Source: Actinomycetes bacterium (GTDB lineage Bacteria; Actinomycetota; Thermoleophilia; Gaiellales; F1-60-MAGs149). From it: a stretch of DNA of 35,144 nucleotides. The translations under genes were made by a program, and so were the position numbers. The DNA is taken from NCBI GenBank assembly GCA_025360225.1, contig JANYCN010000045.1, positions 1 through 35,144 on the forward strand. Direction: 5' to 3'. Shown here in pieces: positions 1 through 6,926 of the stretch. Each line of letters starts with the position of its first letter. Positions within the stretch are counted from its first letter, which is position 1. Below the pieces are notes generated by a model. That model had not been told where the DNA came from and did not search any database. It was given only the letters and a program-made list of their open reading frames with translations.

Positions 1-15
1 CACGCCCGCTCGCAC

Positions 16-43
16 GCGTGTCAAGGCGAAGGCCTTGACACGC
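16..43. terminator. Perfect 12-bp hairpin, possible terminator
   Basis: Arms 16-27 (GCGTGTCAAGGC) and 32-43 are exact reverse complements around a GAAG loop. The hairpin lies downstream of the minus-strand ydeI gene. No U-run follows on either strand, so intrinsic termination is only a guess; hairpins without a T-tract are common in GC-rich actinobacteria. Confidence 0.45.
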
Positions 44-77
44 TAAGTGCAAGCGGCGCGCGGCGTTCCCGCGAAGC

Positions 78-175
78 CCACGATCGGGCACGCAGAGCGG
101 GCCGGATCGTGGTCGCCGCAGCTGGCTGGCAGAGCCACCCGACGGGTGGCGGAGCCGGCAAGCGCAGGACGATCC
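78..175. other. Structured non-coding stretch with nested hairpins
   Basis: Positions 78-89 and 101-112 pair over 12 bp with one mismatch. Positions 125-130 pair with 154-159 (one G-U) and enclose a 7-bp stem 134-140/144-150 with a 3-nt loop. Positions 104-110 can alternatively pair with 169-175. No convincing reading frame was seen in 1-213, so this is the 3' region of the sox operon or a structured RNA/repeat element. Its function is unknown. Confidence 0.4.
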
Positions 176-185
176 AGGCAGTCGC

Positions 186-216
186 ATGACCACGCCATCT
201 CACAATCCGACCACTA
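186..216 (+). repeat. 31-bp dispersed repeat, copy 1
   Basis: The consensus starts ATGACCACGCCATCTCGCAA and ends CCACTA; this copy matches 29 of 31 positions. Other copies are at 5230-5260 (inverted), 5275-5305, 24033-24063 (inverted, diverged) and 24114-24144. Here its last three bases are the stop codon of the minus-strand ydeI gene. Confidence 0.6.
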
Positions 217-798
217 CCAGTGCGGCGGCGCCTGGACCGCGAGAAACGCATCGACGTGGCGCTGCTTCGTCTCCGGTCGGCGCACGCTCTGGATCCGATA
301 GGTGATGGCGAACCGCTCGACCGCCGGGAGGGCCGCAAAGGCGGCGCGGGCTTCAGGGCTCCGATCAAGCGCCACCTGCAGCTCCGGCGGAACGTGCCGG
401 CTCGACGCCGGCGGGTACGCGGCTTGCCAGCGACCATCGGCCTTCGCCGACTCGACCTGCGCGAGACCCGCAGGCCGCATCCTTCCTGTCGCGGTCAGCT
501 CCTCGACGTGACGGACGTTGACCTGCGACCACTGGCTGCGGCGCCGCCGAGGGGTGAACCGCGTCAGGTAGGAGTCGGCGTCAGCGGAGCGGGTCTGTCC
601 GTCGATCCATCCCCAGCAGAGCGCCGTGCGGATCGCCGCGGTCACCGAGACGCTCGCGGTGTTGCTCCCCTTCTTCGAGAGTCGAAGCCAGATCGCGTCG
701 GTCGTCGCGTGCGCGGACTCGAGCCACGCCTCCCACCCTGCGTCGTCGACGAACGCGAGCACGGGCGGGCTAGCCGGCGTCTCCGAGGTATCGGTCAT
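214..798 (-). CDS. YdeI/OmpD-associated family protein
   Basis: This 194-residue protein matches the YdeI/OmpD-associated (bacteriocin-protection-like) family. It has the N-terminal W-x-x-WL segment, the 'AIRTALCWGWIDGQ' core and a C-terminal YxI-x-S-x-RRPETK-x-RH-type segment, all hallmarks of the family. No signal peptide or membrane segment is visible. Family function is poorly defined; members have been linked to resistance to cationic peptides, but this is not established here. The start codon overlaps the soxD stop as ATGA, so it appears to be the last, translationally coupled gene of the sox operon, although a metabolic role is not obvious. Identification to family is firm, function is not. 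Confidence 0.85.
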   Translation of the reverse strand: MTDTSETPASPPVLAFVDDAGWEAWLESAHATTDAIWLRLSKKGSNTASVSVTAAIRTALCWGWIDGQTRSADADSYLTRFTPRRRRSQWSQVNVRHVEELTATGRMRPAGLAQVESAKADGRWQAAYPPASSRHVPPELQVALDRSPEARAAFAALPAVERFAITYRIQSVRRPETKQRHVDAFLAVQAPPHW

Positions 799-1043
799 CG
801 CACGATCGAGGAGATCTCGTCGGTGCGCGTGTCGCGGACGATCGTCAGCCAGCGCCGGCAGCCGAGCTCGTGGTACCAGCGCTCAGTCGTCGGCCCCTCC
901 GGGTTGGTGCGCATCCACACGCGGTCGACGTCACGAGCCGCCTCGTCAAGGCAAGCCGCGGGAACGCGCGGCACCTCGCCGCCGTAGCGGTACTCCGTCA
1001 CCGGCCTCGGGCCACAGCTCGGGCAGTCGATGCAGAAGGCCAT
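795..1043 (-). CDS. soxD: Sarcosine oxidase delta subunit
   Basis: An 82-residue protein of the SoxD family, the zinc-binding small subunit of heterotetrameric sarcosine oxidase. The expected ligands are present as C7 and C10 near the start, then H58 and C62 in the WYHELGCRRW motif. The RYGGE segment after the first cysteine pair is also typical. The ATG overlaps the soxB stop by one base (TGATG), which fixes the start; the longer upstream reading frame is a shadow of soxB. It is expected to assemble with SoxA, SoxB and SoxG in the cytoplasm. Length is normal for the family (about 80-100 residues). Confidence 0.92.
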   Translation of the reverse strand: MAFCIDCPSCGPRPVTEYRYGGEVPRVPAACLDEAARDVDRVWMRTNPEGPTTERWYHELGCRRWLTIVRDTRTDEISSIVR

Positions 1044-2251
1044 CAGTGTGTCCCCGCCGAGCCGCGGTCGGCCATCGTGCGGTCGGCCGCGAAGCGCCCG
1101 AGCCCGAACGGCGCGATCAGCTCCGGGACGACGCCGGTCGCGACGAGCTCGGCGATCGCCTCGCCGCCAGCGGGGATGCCCTTGAACCCCCACGTCCCCC
1201 ACCCCGTCGTGACGAGGAGCCCCTCCACTCCGGTCGCACCCATGATCGGCGAGTAGTCCGGCGACATGTCGCACACGCCGGCCCACTGACGGAGAACTCG
1301 CAGCCGACGCATGAACGGCAACAGCGTCATCGCCCGCAGCGAGCAGGCCTGGAGGAACTCGACGTCGGAGCGGTAGGAGTAGGTCGGTGCACGGTCGACC
1401 TCAGCACCGAACAACAGCTCGCCACGCGGCGTCTGGGACACGTACACGAGGAGGTCGCTGGAGATCACGATCGGCGCGAGCGTCTCGGAGTAGTGGTTCG
1501 TCACCGCTGCCTGCAGCCGGTAGGTCGTGATCGGTACGCGCACGCCCGCCATCGCCATCAGCGTCGAGACGTGGCCGCCGACTGCGGAGAGGACGATGCC
1601 GGCACCGATCGGACCGGCGCTCGTCTCCACGCCGACGACGCGCCCGGCGCGCACCGTGAGACCCTGGACAGAGATGCCCTGGTGGACGTGAACGCCGCGC
1701 GCAATGGCTCCTTCGGCATATCCCCAGACGACCCGGTCATGGCGCGCTGTCGCGCCATGCGGGTGCCAGGAGGCGCCATGCACCGGATAGGAACCACCAC
1801 CGTCGAGGTCGATCTGCGGACAGATCCTGCGGATCTCCTCAGGCGTGACGAAGTGCGTCTCGGCGCCGAGCTCGCTGTTGATCGCGGCCCGCGCGCGCTC
1901 TGCCCGCACCGTCGCCTCCGAGTGCGCGAGCCACAGGAGACCCTTCGTGCGGTGCATCACCGCGCGCCCGAGCTCGACCTCCAAGCCCTCGTAGAGGTCG
2001 ATGCTGCGCTGGTAGAAGGCGACCGCTTCGGGGATGCCATAGTTCGAGCGGATCACCGTCGTGTTGCGTCCGGAGTTCCCCGAGCCGATCGTGTTGCGCT
2101 CCAGCACCGCGACGTTCGTGATCCCGTGACGCGTCGCGAGGTAGTACGCCGCTGCGAGCCCGTGCCCGCCGCCACCGATGATCACGACGTCGTAGCTCGC
2201 ACGCGGCGACGAGGTGCCGATCGCGATCGAGCGCTCGACGAACTCGTTCAC
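1043..2251 (-). CDS. soxB: Sarcosine oxidase beta subunit (FAD amine oxidase)
   Basis: A 402-residue DAO-family flavoprotein, normal length for SoxB. The Rossmann motif GGGGHG lies at residues 26-31, followed by the ER at the end of beta-2 and a SGRNTTVIRSNY segment typical of the family. The TARHDRVVW motif places H171 where characterised beta subunits carry the histidine that binds FMN covalently, so this subunit probably holds both FAD and the FMN link. It oxidises N-methyl amino acids such as sarcosine; the exact substrate (sarcosine, N-methylglutamate or another) cannot be read from sequence. The GTG start overlaps the preceding gene's stop as GTGA. It follows the soxG-like gene and precedes soxD, an order different from the common soxBDAG. 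Confidence 0.93.
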   Translation of the reverse strand: MNEFVERSIAIGTSSPRASYDVVIIGGGGHGLAAAYYLATRHGITNVAVLERNTIGSGNSGRNTTVIRSNYGIPEAVAFYQRSIDLYEGLEVELGRAVMHRTKGLLWLAHSEATVRAERARAAINSELGAETHFVTPEEIRRICPQIDLDGGGSYPVHGASWHPHGATARHDRVVWGYAEGAIARGVHVHQGISVQGLTVRAGRVVGVETSAGPIGAGIVLSAVGGHVSTLMAMAGVRVPITTYRLQAAVTNHYSETLAPIVISSDLLVYVSQTPRGELLFGAEVDRAPTYSYRSDVEFLQACSLRAMTLLPFMRRLRVLRQWAGVCDMSPDYSPIMGATGVEGLLVTTGWGTWGFKGIPAGGEAIAELVATGVVPELIAPFGLGRFAADRTMADRGSAGTH

Positions 2252-2631
2252 GCGAGACGCTCCGCAAGCTCGGCGGCGAACGGGGTGGCGACCAGCACCA
2301 GCGCGCGATCGTCGTCGACCCAGATCCGCGTCGCAAGCCCGAGGAGCCCGCCGCTCGCCAGCGCCGGCCGCTCAACCGGCAAGAGCCACTCGAGGAGCGG
2401 CGCCAGGCGCGTGTCCGGGTCGAGCACCCAGGCGCCGGAGACGCCTCCGTCGCGGACGGCGATCGCGTGCTGGTCGCTGATCGATACCTCGTCGGCGCCG
2501 ATCGCAAACACCTCGTCCGGAGCGAGACGCAGCACGATCGCGTCCGACGGCCAGCGCGCTGCATCAAGCGCCGGGGGCGTGGCGATCACGCGCATCCCGA
2601 CGATCGCGACCACGGGTGGCGCGTCAGCCAC
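2248..2631 (-). CDS. soxG: Short sarcosine oxidase gamma-like subunit
   Basis: A 127-residue protein whose GTG start overlaps the soxA stop by 8 bp and whose stop overlaps the soxB start. The segments LRLAPDEVFAIG (about residues 35-46) and TRIWVDDDRALVLV (about 101-114), followed by TPFAAELAERL, resemble the LWLGPDEW and C-terminal FRL-x-V-x-RSFAxYL regions of SoxG, a GcvT/YgfZ-like fold. It is much shorter than typical SoxG (about 180-210 residues). The assignment rests on weak similarity plus position between soxA and soxB. In characterised enzymes gamma contacts alpha. If it is not SoxG, it is an uncharacterised sox-operon protein. Confidence 0.6.
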   Translation of the reverse strand: MADAPPVVAIVGMRVIATPPALDAARWPSDAIVLRLAPDEVFAIGADEVSISDQHAIAVRDGGVSGAWVLDPDTRLAPLLEWLLPVERPALASGGLLGLATRIWVDDDRALVLVATPFAAELAERLA

Positions 2632-5287
2632 GGAGCCGCTCCCCGACCGCGTCGTAGAAGGGCGCCGTCGCGAAGGACGCCGCCCGCCCGTCACAGGTGA
2701 CCTCGGCCGGTAGCTCGCCGTTGATGCGGTCGACCCAGCCGAGGGCGACGGTGAGGCGCAGCGCGGGCGACCAGCGCGCGGAGGTGAGGTTCCCGACGAC
2801 GCGGGTGCCGGCGCGCAGGACGCTGCCCTCAAGCGGTGCGCCGCCGGCGAACGTCAGCGCCACGAGCGAGCGGTCGAGCACGAGCGGGTCGATGCGTGCC
2901 AACGCGGCGCGTCCGACGAAGTCGGGCTTCTCGCTGCGCTGCGCCCACGACATCCCAAGCCGGCGCGGCGTCGAGTCGAAGTCGGTGTCCTGCCCGACGA
3001 TCACGTGACCCTTCTCGAGCCGCAGCGTGAGGAGCGCGTCAAGCCCGTGCGGGCGGATGCCAAGCGGCTCGCCAGCGGCAAGCAGCGCGCGCCACAGCGC
3101 GACCGAGCGATCAGCGTCGTGGTGCAGCTCGAACGAGGCCTCGCCGGTGAAGCCGAGACGCAGGATCCGGCAACGCACGCCGGCGACGCTGCTCGAGGCG
3201 AAGGCCATGAACGGTGGCAGCTCGGTGACGCCGAGACGCCGGAGAAGCGTCTCGGCGTTCGGTCCGGTGACGTTGATCGCCCCCTCGGCTGCGGTGCGGT
3301 CCATGATCCGCACGTCGACGCTAAAGGAAGCAGCCCAGTCCCGTAGCCAGGGGTCGATGGAGGTGCCACCACCGGTGGTGAACGTGAGCGCGTAACGGTC
3401 GGGTGCGAGCCGCGCGATCAACCCGTCGTCGATCACGTAGCCCGCCTCGTTCAACAGCAGGGCGTAACGCAGCCGGCCGACGGCGAGATCGCCGACCTGG
3501 CAGGGGTACAGCCGCTCGAGAAACCTCGTCGCATCCGGGCCGGCGATCAGCGACTTGCCAAGCGTGCCGACGTCCATCACGGACACGCCGCCGCGCACCG
3601 CCCAGTACTCGCGGAGCGTGTCGCCGTAGCTCCAAGGCCGCCACCAGCCGCCGAAGCGCTCCATGCGGGCGCCGAGTGCACGGTGCTCCTCGTCGAGCGC
3701 GGTGCGGCGCGTCGGTGGGAAGCGAAAGCCGGCAGCAGCCTCCTCCAGGGTGGGCTGGCGCGTCAGGGGCCGGGCCGTGAAAGGCGGTGGCACCGCCGCG
3801 CGTTCGCCAACCCAGGCACGCACGTGTGGCAGACAGACCGCGCCCTGGCACGTTCCCGTGCAGGCAAGCGTTGCGCGCTTCAGAAGCTCGATGTCGTGGA
3901 AACCACGCGCCCAGACGTCCGCGAGGTCGTCGACGGTCGTCCCCGTGCACGGGCAGACGACGCCGCTCGTCGGCGGCGGCGGCAGCGGATGCGTCGCGGC
4001 GGCCGCGCCGACGACGCGGTCGGCGCCCTGCCGCGCAAGGCCGTCACGAGCCTGCCGGCCGAGGTCGACGATCACCGCGTCGCACGCCTCGCGCCGTTCG
4101 CCGCCGTCGGCGGTGCGGACGACCACGCCCTGCACCCGCCGGTCACCTTCGAAGCGAAGCACCATCTCGGGCAGGCTGACCCGGGAGACGGCGGTCGGCA
4201 GGAGGCTAGCGCCGGCAAGCAGCGCCCCGGCGCGCGGCGTCAGGATCCCCTCGAGGCGCGCCCCTTCAGCCACCGGTTGCACCTCGTAGGAGCCGGTCGC
4301 GACGATCACCTCCTTGGCATGGACGTGCTCGATCCCCCCGGGCGTGCGTAGAGCAACGACCGCCGGGTACACCCCCATCGCCTCCTCTCCCTGGAGCTGG
4401 TCGACGGCTCGTACCGTTCGGCCACCGGCCGCGGCGGTGCGCGCCGCGTCGCGCCCGGAACGCCCGCGACCGATCACCAGGACGTCAACGTGGGTGTGTC
4501 GCAACGCGATCGGGACTCCCGGCGCGCGAGCTGGGACGCCCGGCGCGCCATGTGCTGGTTGGCGCTCGACGACCATGCCGGGACGCGCGGGCGTCTGGCA
4601 GGCGCGCGTGTACGGCACGCCGTCAACGATGCAGAGACAGTTTGGGCAGTCACCGGCAAGACAGAGCGGACCGCCGTCGCCGCCCGGGTGCCGGCCGGCG
4701 CGGATCGCGGTGATCGCGACTGAGTCTCCGGGTCGGTGCTCGACGGCTGCACCGTCGATCACGACCGTGCCGCTCACCGCGAGCGGGTACACGAGCTCGA
4801 ACCGCTGGAAGACCACCTGGACGGTGTCGTCGTATGGGACGCCGTTCGCTGCACAGCGCTCGCGGAAGTACTCCTCGTGCACGAGCGACCAGTACGCGAG
4901 GGAGCGGTCGCCCTCGCCCTCCTCCCAGCCGAAGGTCAGCGGCACGTCGCGCACCGGCGCCTGGAACACCTCCACGGTGCGCAAGAGGCACGCGGGGTTG
5001 CCGCGCTCGTCGAGCACGACGGAGAGGCGACCAACGCGCGGTGCAGGCTCGTCGACGTAGTCGATCGCGAGGCCCGCCGTCGCGCGCTTTCCGCCGTCAA
5101 CGACCTCGCGCACAAGCGAGGCCGGCGCGAACGACGACACGTCGTAGCTCTCTTGGGGGTCGACGAAGGCAAAGGCGCCGGCGCGCGAGAAGAACGCATC
5201 GGTGGCCTGCGTCCGCGCGGTCATGCCCGTGGTGGTCTGTTTGCGCGATGGCGTGGTCATCCGACTGCCACCCAATGAACGCGCCAT
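2624..5287 (-). CDS. soxA: ASCH-SoxA fusion: sarcosine oxidase alpha-like subunit
   Basis: An 887-residue multidomain protein. Residues about 30-168 form an ASCH domain (GGKRATAGL at 65-73, then NPACLLRTVEVF, then EGEGDRSLAYW at 123-133, then ERF-like QRFELVYP). Residues 170-245 are a Fer2-type domain with C209, C214, C217 and C230. A dinucleotide-binding domain starts at 267 with an atypical GRGRSG motif and is contracted after VDQ (296). C445, C447, C476, C480 and C485 form a BFD-like cluster motif. A GcvT-like domain fills 545-887. Known heterotetrameric SoxA is usually longer, lacks the ASCH domain and holds no Fe-S cluster. The start is the ATG at 5287, 6 nt after a TGTGAT hexamer; the ATG codons at residues 10 and 22 are alternatives. 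It leads the sox operon and is divergent from a methyltransferase. Confidence 0.85.
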   Translation of the reverse strand: MARSLGGSRMTTPSRKQTTTGMTARTQATDAFFSRAGAFAFVDPQESYDVSSFAPASLVREVVDGGKRATAGLAIDYVDEPAPRVGRLSVVLDERGNPACLLRTVEVFQAPVRDVPLTFGWEEGEGDRSLAYWSLVHEEYFRERCAANGVPYDDTVQVVFQRFELVYPLAVSGTVVIDGAAVEHRPGDSVAITAIRAGRHPGGDGGPLCLAGDCPNCLCIVDGVPYTRACQTPARPGMVVERQPAHGAPGVPARAPGVPIALRHTHVDVLVIGRGRSGRDAARTAAAGGRTVRAVDQLQGEEAMGVYPAVVALRTPGGIEHVHAKEVIVATGSYEVQPVAEGARLEGILTPRAGALLAGASLLPTAVSRVSLPEMVLRFEGDRRVQGVVVRTADGGERREACDAVIVDLGRQARDGLARQGADRVVGAAAATHPLPPPPTSGVVCPCTGTTVDDLADVWARGFHDIELLKRATLACTGTCQGAVCLPHVRAWVGERAAVPPPFTARPLTRQPTLEEAAAGFRFPPTRRTALDEEHRALGARMERFGGWWRPWSYGDTLREYWAVRGGVSVMDVGTLGKSLIAGPDATRFLERLYPCQVGDLAVGRLRYALLLNEAGYVIDDGLIARLAPDRYALTFTTGGGTSIDPWLRDWAASFSVDVRIMDRTAAEGAINVTGPNAETLLRRLGVTELPPFMAFASSSVAGVRCRILRLGFTGEASFELHHDADRSVALWRALLAAGEPLGIRPHGLDALLTLRLEKGHVIVGQDTDFDSTPRRLGMSWAQRSEKPDFVGRAALARIDPLVLDRSLVALTFAGGAPLEGSVLRAGTRVVGNLTSARWSPALRLTVALGWVDRINGELPAEVTCDGRAASFATAPFYDAVGERLRG
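5230..5260 (-). repeat. 31-bp dispersed repeat, copy 2 (inverted)
   Basis: This minus-strand copy matches 28 of 31 consensus positions and lies inside the first codons of soxA (residues 10-20). With copy 3 it makes an imperfect inverted repeat with a 14-bp centre. Confidence 0.6.
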
Positions 5288-5305
5288 CTCGCAATCACAC
5301 CACTA
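5275..5305 (+). repeat. 31-bp dispersed repeat, copy 3
   Basis: Matches 28 of 31 consensus positions. It covers the soxA start codon and the soxA -10 hexamer, and its terminal TA is the first two bases of the TAGTAT -10 of the methyltransferase gene. Confidence 0.6.
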
Positions 5306-5309
5306 GTAT
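5294..5309. promoter_or_regulatory. Divergent leaderless promoters, soxA / methyltransferase
   Basis: On the minus strand TGTGAT (5299-5294) lies 6 nt before the soxA ATG, with a possible TTGGCC -35 at 5323-5318 (18-bp spacer). On the plus strand TAGTAT (5304-5309) lies 6 nt before the methyltransferase ATG at 5316. The -10 elements are 4 bp apart, so polymerase could not occupy both at once. Confidence 0.6.
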
Positions 5310-5315
5310 TGCGTC

Positions 5316-6029
5316 ATGGCCAACGACATCGTGTCGACGAGACGTGCGCTCTTCGCCGGGCTCGGCGATGACTACGACCGCTGGGCAACGGTGCTCAGCC
5401 TTGGCCAGGACCCGCGCTGGCGACGGGCGATGGTGTCGCACGTCGCGGTCGAGGCGAACCAGCACGTGCTCGACGTCGCCTGCGGCACCGGGATGGTGAG
5501 CCGCGCGCTCGTCGCCCGCTACGGCTGTCGCGTGACGGGCGTCGACCAGTCCGTCGAGATGTTGCAAGGAGCGCGCAAGCGGCTCTCCGGCACGGCCGCC
5601 GACGCGGCGGTCACGCTCGTCGAGGGACGAGCCGAGGCGCTGCCGTTCGCTGACGCCTCGTTCGACGCCCTCACAGCCACCTACCTCTTGCGCTACGTCG
5701 ACGACGTCGAGGCGACGCTCCGCGAGCTGGTCCGCGTCGTCGTGCCGGGCGGCCCGGTCGGCTACCTCGAGTTCGCCGTCCCACCGTGGCCGGTCAGGCC
5801 GCTCTGGGACCTGTACACCGGCATCGGCCTACCGGCAGCTGGCCGCCTGATCGGCCCCGCGTGGGAGGACGTCGGCCGGTTCCTGCGGGCCAGCATCAGG
5901 TCGTTCGGACGTCGCTACCCGCCGGCAGAGCTCGCCGAGGCGTTTCGGCGAGCCGGCCTCGTGGACGTCACCTACCGCCGCATGAGCGTCGGCGGCGGCG
6001 TCGTCGTCTGGGGCCGCCGTGCCGGGTGA
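5316..6029 (+). CDS. UbiE/MenG-like SAM-dependent methyltransferase
   Basis: A 237-residue class I methyltransferase. Motif I is VLDVACGTGMVSRAL, the acidic residue of motif II is in VTGVDQS, and the region ALPFADASFDALTATYLLRYVDD matches motif post-II/III of the UbiE/MenG/COQ5 group. It ends with a basic segment and no membrane anchor. UbiE/MenG enzymes methylate prenylated quinone precursors at the membrane; this one could instead act on another lipid or phenolic substrate, since the group is broad. Its stop overlaps the next gene by 11 bp, so it is coupled to a polytopic membrane protein with a UbiA-like motif, which supports a lipid-quinone-type substrate. The promoter appears leaderless. 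Confidence 0.85.
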   Translation: MANDIVSTRRALFAGLGDDYDRWATVLSLGQDPRWRRAMVSHVAVEANQHVLDVACGTGMVSRALVARYGCRVTGVDQSVEMLQGARKRLSGTAADAAVTLVEGRAEALPFADASFDALTATYLLRYVDDVEATLRELVRVVVPGGPVGYLEFAVPPWPVRPLWDLYTGIGLPAAGRLIGPAWEDVGRFLRASIRSFGRRYPPAELAEAFRRAGLVDVTYRRMSVGGGVVVWGRRAG

Positions 6030-6738
6030 CGACCCGGCGCGAGTGCGTCGTGCCCGGCCGGCGTTCTACGCGCTTCCGGCAGGCGGGTGGCGCGACTACG
6101 TGACGTTGCTGCACCCGCCGTACACGGCGTGGCACCTCGCGACCGTTGCGATCGGCGCGGCGTTCGCGCCCCGTCTCGACATCGGTCGCCTCGCGCTCTG
6201 CCTCCTCGCGTTCCTGCTCGCCGTCGGCGTCGCCGCGCACGCCTTCGACGAGCTGCACGGCCGGCCGTTGCGAACAGGCATCCCGGACGTCGTCCTGCAC
6301 GCCGTCGGGTGGGGCTCGCTCACCGGCGCAACGGCGATCGGCATCGCCGGCACCATCGTCGTCGGGCCGCTCGTCGGCGTGCTTGCGCTCGTGGGCGCGG
6401 CAGCCGTGCCGGCCTACAACCTCGAGCTCTGGCGAGGGCGCCTGCACACCGACGCTGTGTTTGCCCTCGTCTGGGGTGGCTTCCCGGTCCTTGCCGGGTA
6501 CGTCGGTCAGTGCGGCGCCGTTCGGCCGACGGCCGTCGTCGGCGCCCTCGCAGGCACCGCCCTCGCCGCAGCGCAGAGAGCGCTCTCGACCCATGTCCGT
6601 CGCGTCAGGCGCGTGCTGCCACCCGAGGCCGTCACGCCGGCGGTGCAGGCTGGCGTTGACGCCGCGGAGCGCACCCTCGCGCTGCTCGCCGCGACCGTCG
6701 TCCTTCTCGCCGTCGCAGCCTGTCTCGCACGAGCGTAG
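6019..6738 (+). CDS. Polytopic membrane protein, UbiA-like motif
   Basis: A 239-residue protein with a GTG start overlapping the methyltransferase by 11 bp. About six or seven hydrophobic segments are visible (for example residues 40-60, 66-76, 96-116, 118-134, 148-163, 170-186 and 219-237). The segment FDELHGRPLRTGIP (residues about 75-88) resembles the D-x(4-8)-RPLxxG part of UbiA prenyltransferases, and YNLELWRGRLHTDAVF recalls their second half. The NDxxD metal motif is not complete, so this may be a diverged UbiA-superfamily member or an unrelated membrane protein. Coupling to a UbiE-like enzyme suggests a two-step lipid or quinone modification; that is inference. Confidence 0.55.
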   Translation: MPGDDPARVRRARPAFYALPAGGWRDYVTLLHPPYTAWHLATVAIGAAFAPRLDIGRLALCLLAFLLAVGVAAHAFDELHGRPLRTGIPDVVLHAVGWGSLTGATAIGIAGTIVVGPLVGVLALVGAAAVPAYNLELWRGRLHTDAVFALVWGGFPVLAGYVGQCGAVRPTAVVGALAGTALAAAQRALSTHVRRVRRVLPPEAVTPAVQAGVDAAERTLALLAATVVLLAVAACLARA

Positions 6739-6741
6739 GAT
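6736..6741 (+). promoter_or_regulatory. -10 hexamer of broken leaderless gene
   Basis: TAGGAT overlaps the stop codon of the membrane protein gene and is followed by exactly 6 nt and an ATG (6748), the same spacing seen at many intact genes in this window. Confidence 0.45.
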
Positions 6742-6747
6742 GCTGCC

Positions 6748-6924
6748 ATGTAGCACCCTCGCCGGCTCGTCCGGGTCCTTGCGCCGCTCGTCGCGCTGCT
6801 CGCTGTCACGGCGAGCGCGCAAGGCGCCGACGCGTTCCGCTTCGGCGTCGCTGCGGGGGTCGTGCGCGCGACTGCACCGTCTCGAAAATACGTGGCGGTT
6901 CGAGCGCTGCGGAGCGGCGTCTGA
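6748..6924 (+). pseudogene. Broken secreted-protein gene, amber at codon 2
   Basis: The ATG at 6748 is followed directly by TAG and then by an in-frame stretch that looks like a signal peptide: RR, a hydrophobic run LAPLVALLAVTASA, then QGADAFRFGVAAG. The FGVAAG motif just after the cleavage region is typical of the N-terminus of secreted PhoD/purple-acid-phosphatase-like metallophosphatases, where a WTRA-type segment should follow; instead the frame drifts and stops at 6922-6924. The leaderless-type promoter is still present. This looks like the 5' remnant of a gene killed by a nonsense mutation and truncation. Reinitiation downstream cannot be excluded. The family call is tentative. Confidence 0.5.
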
Positions 6925-6926
6925 AC

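Noticed and set aside
134-150. Short stem-loop 134-150 as a stand-alone terminator
   Set aside because: It is nested in a larger structure and has no T-run, so it was kept as part of the structured block only.
626-2713. Long plus-strand open frame opposite the sox genes
   Set aside because: Arg/Ser-rich, no recognisable domain, and fully antisense to soxD, soxB and the soxG-like gene.
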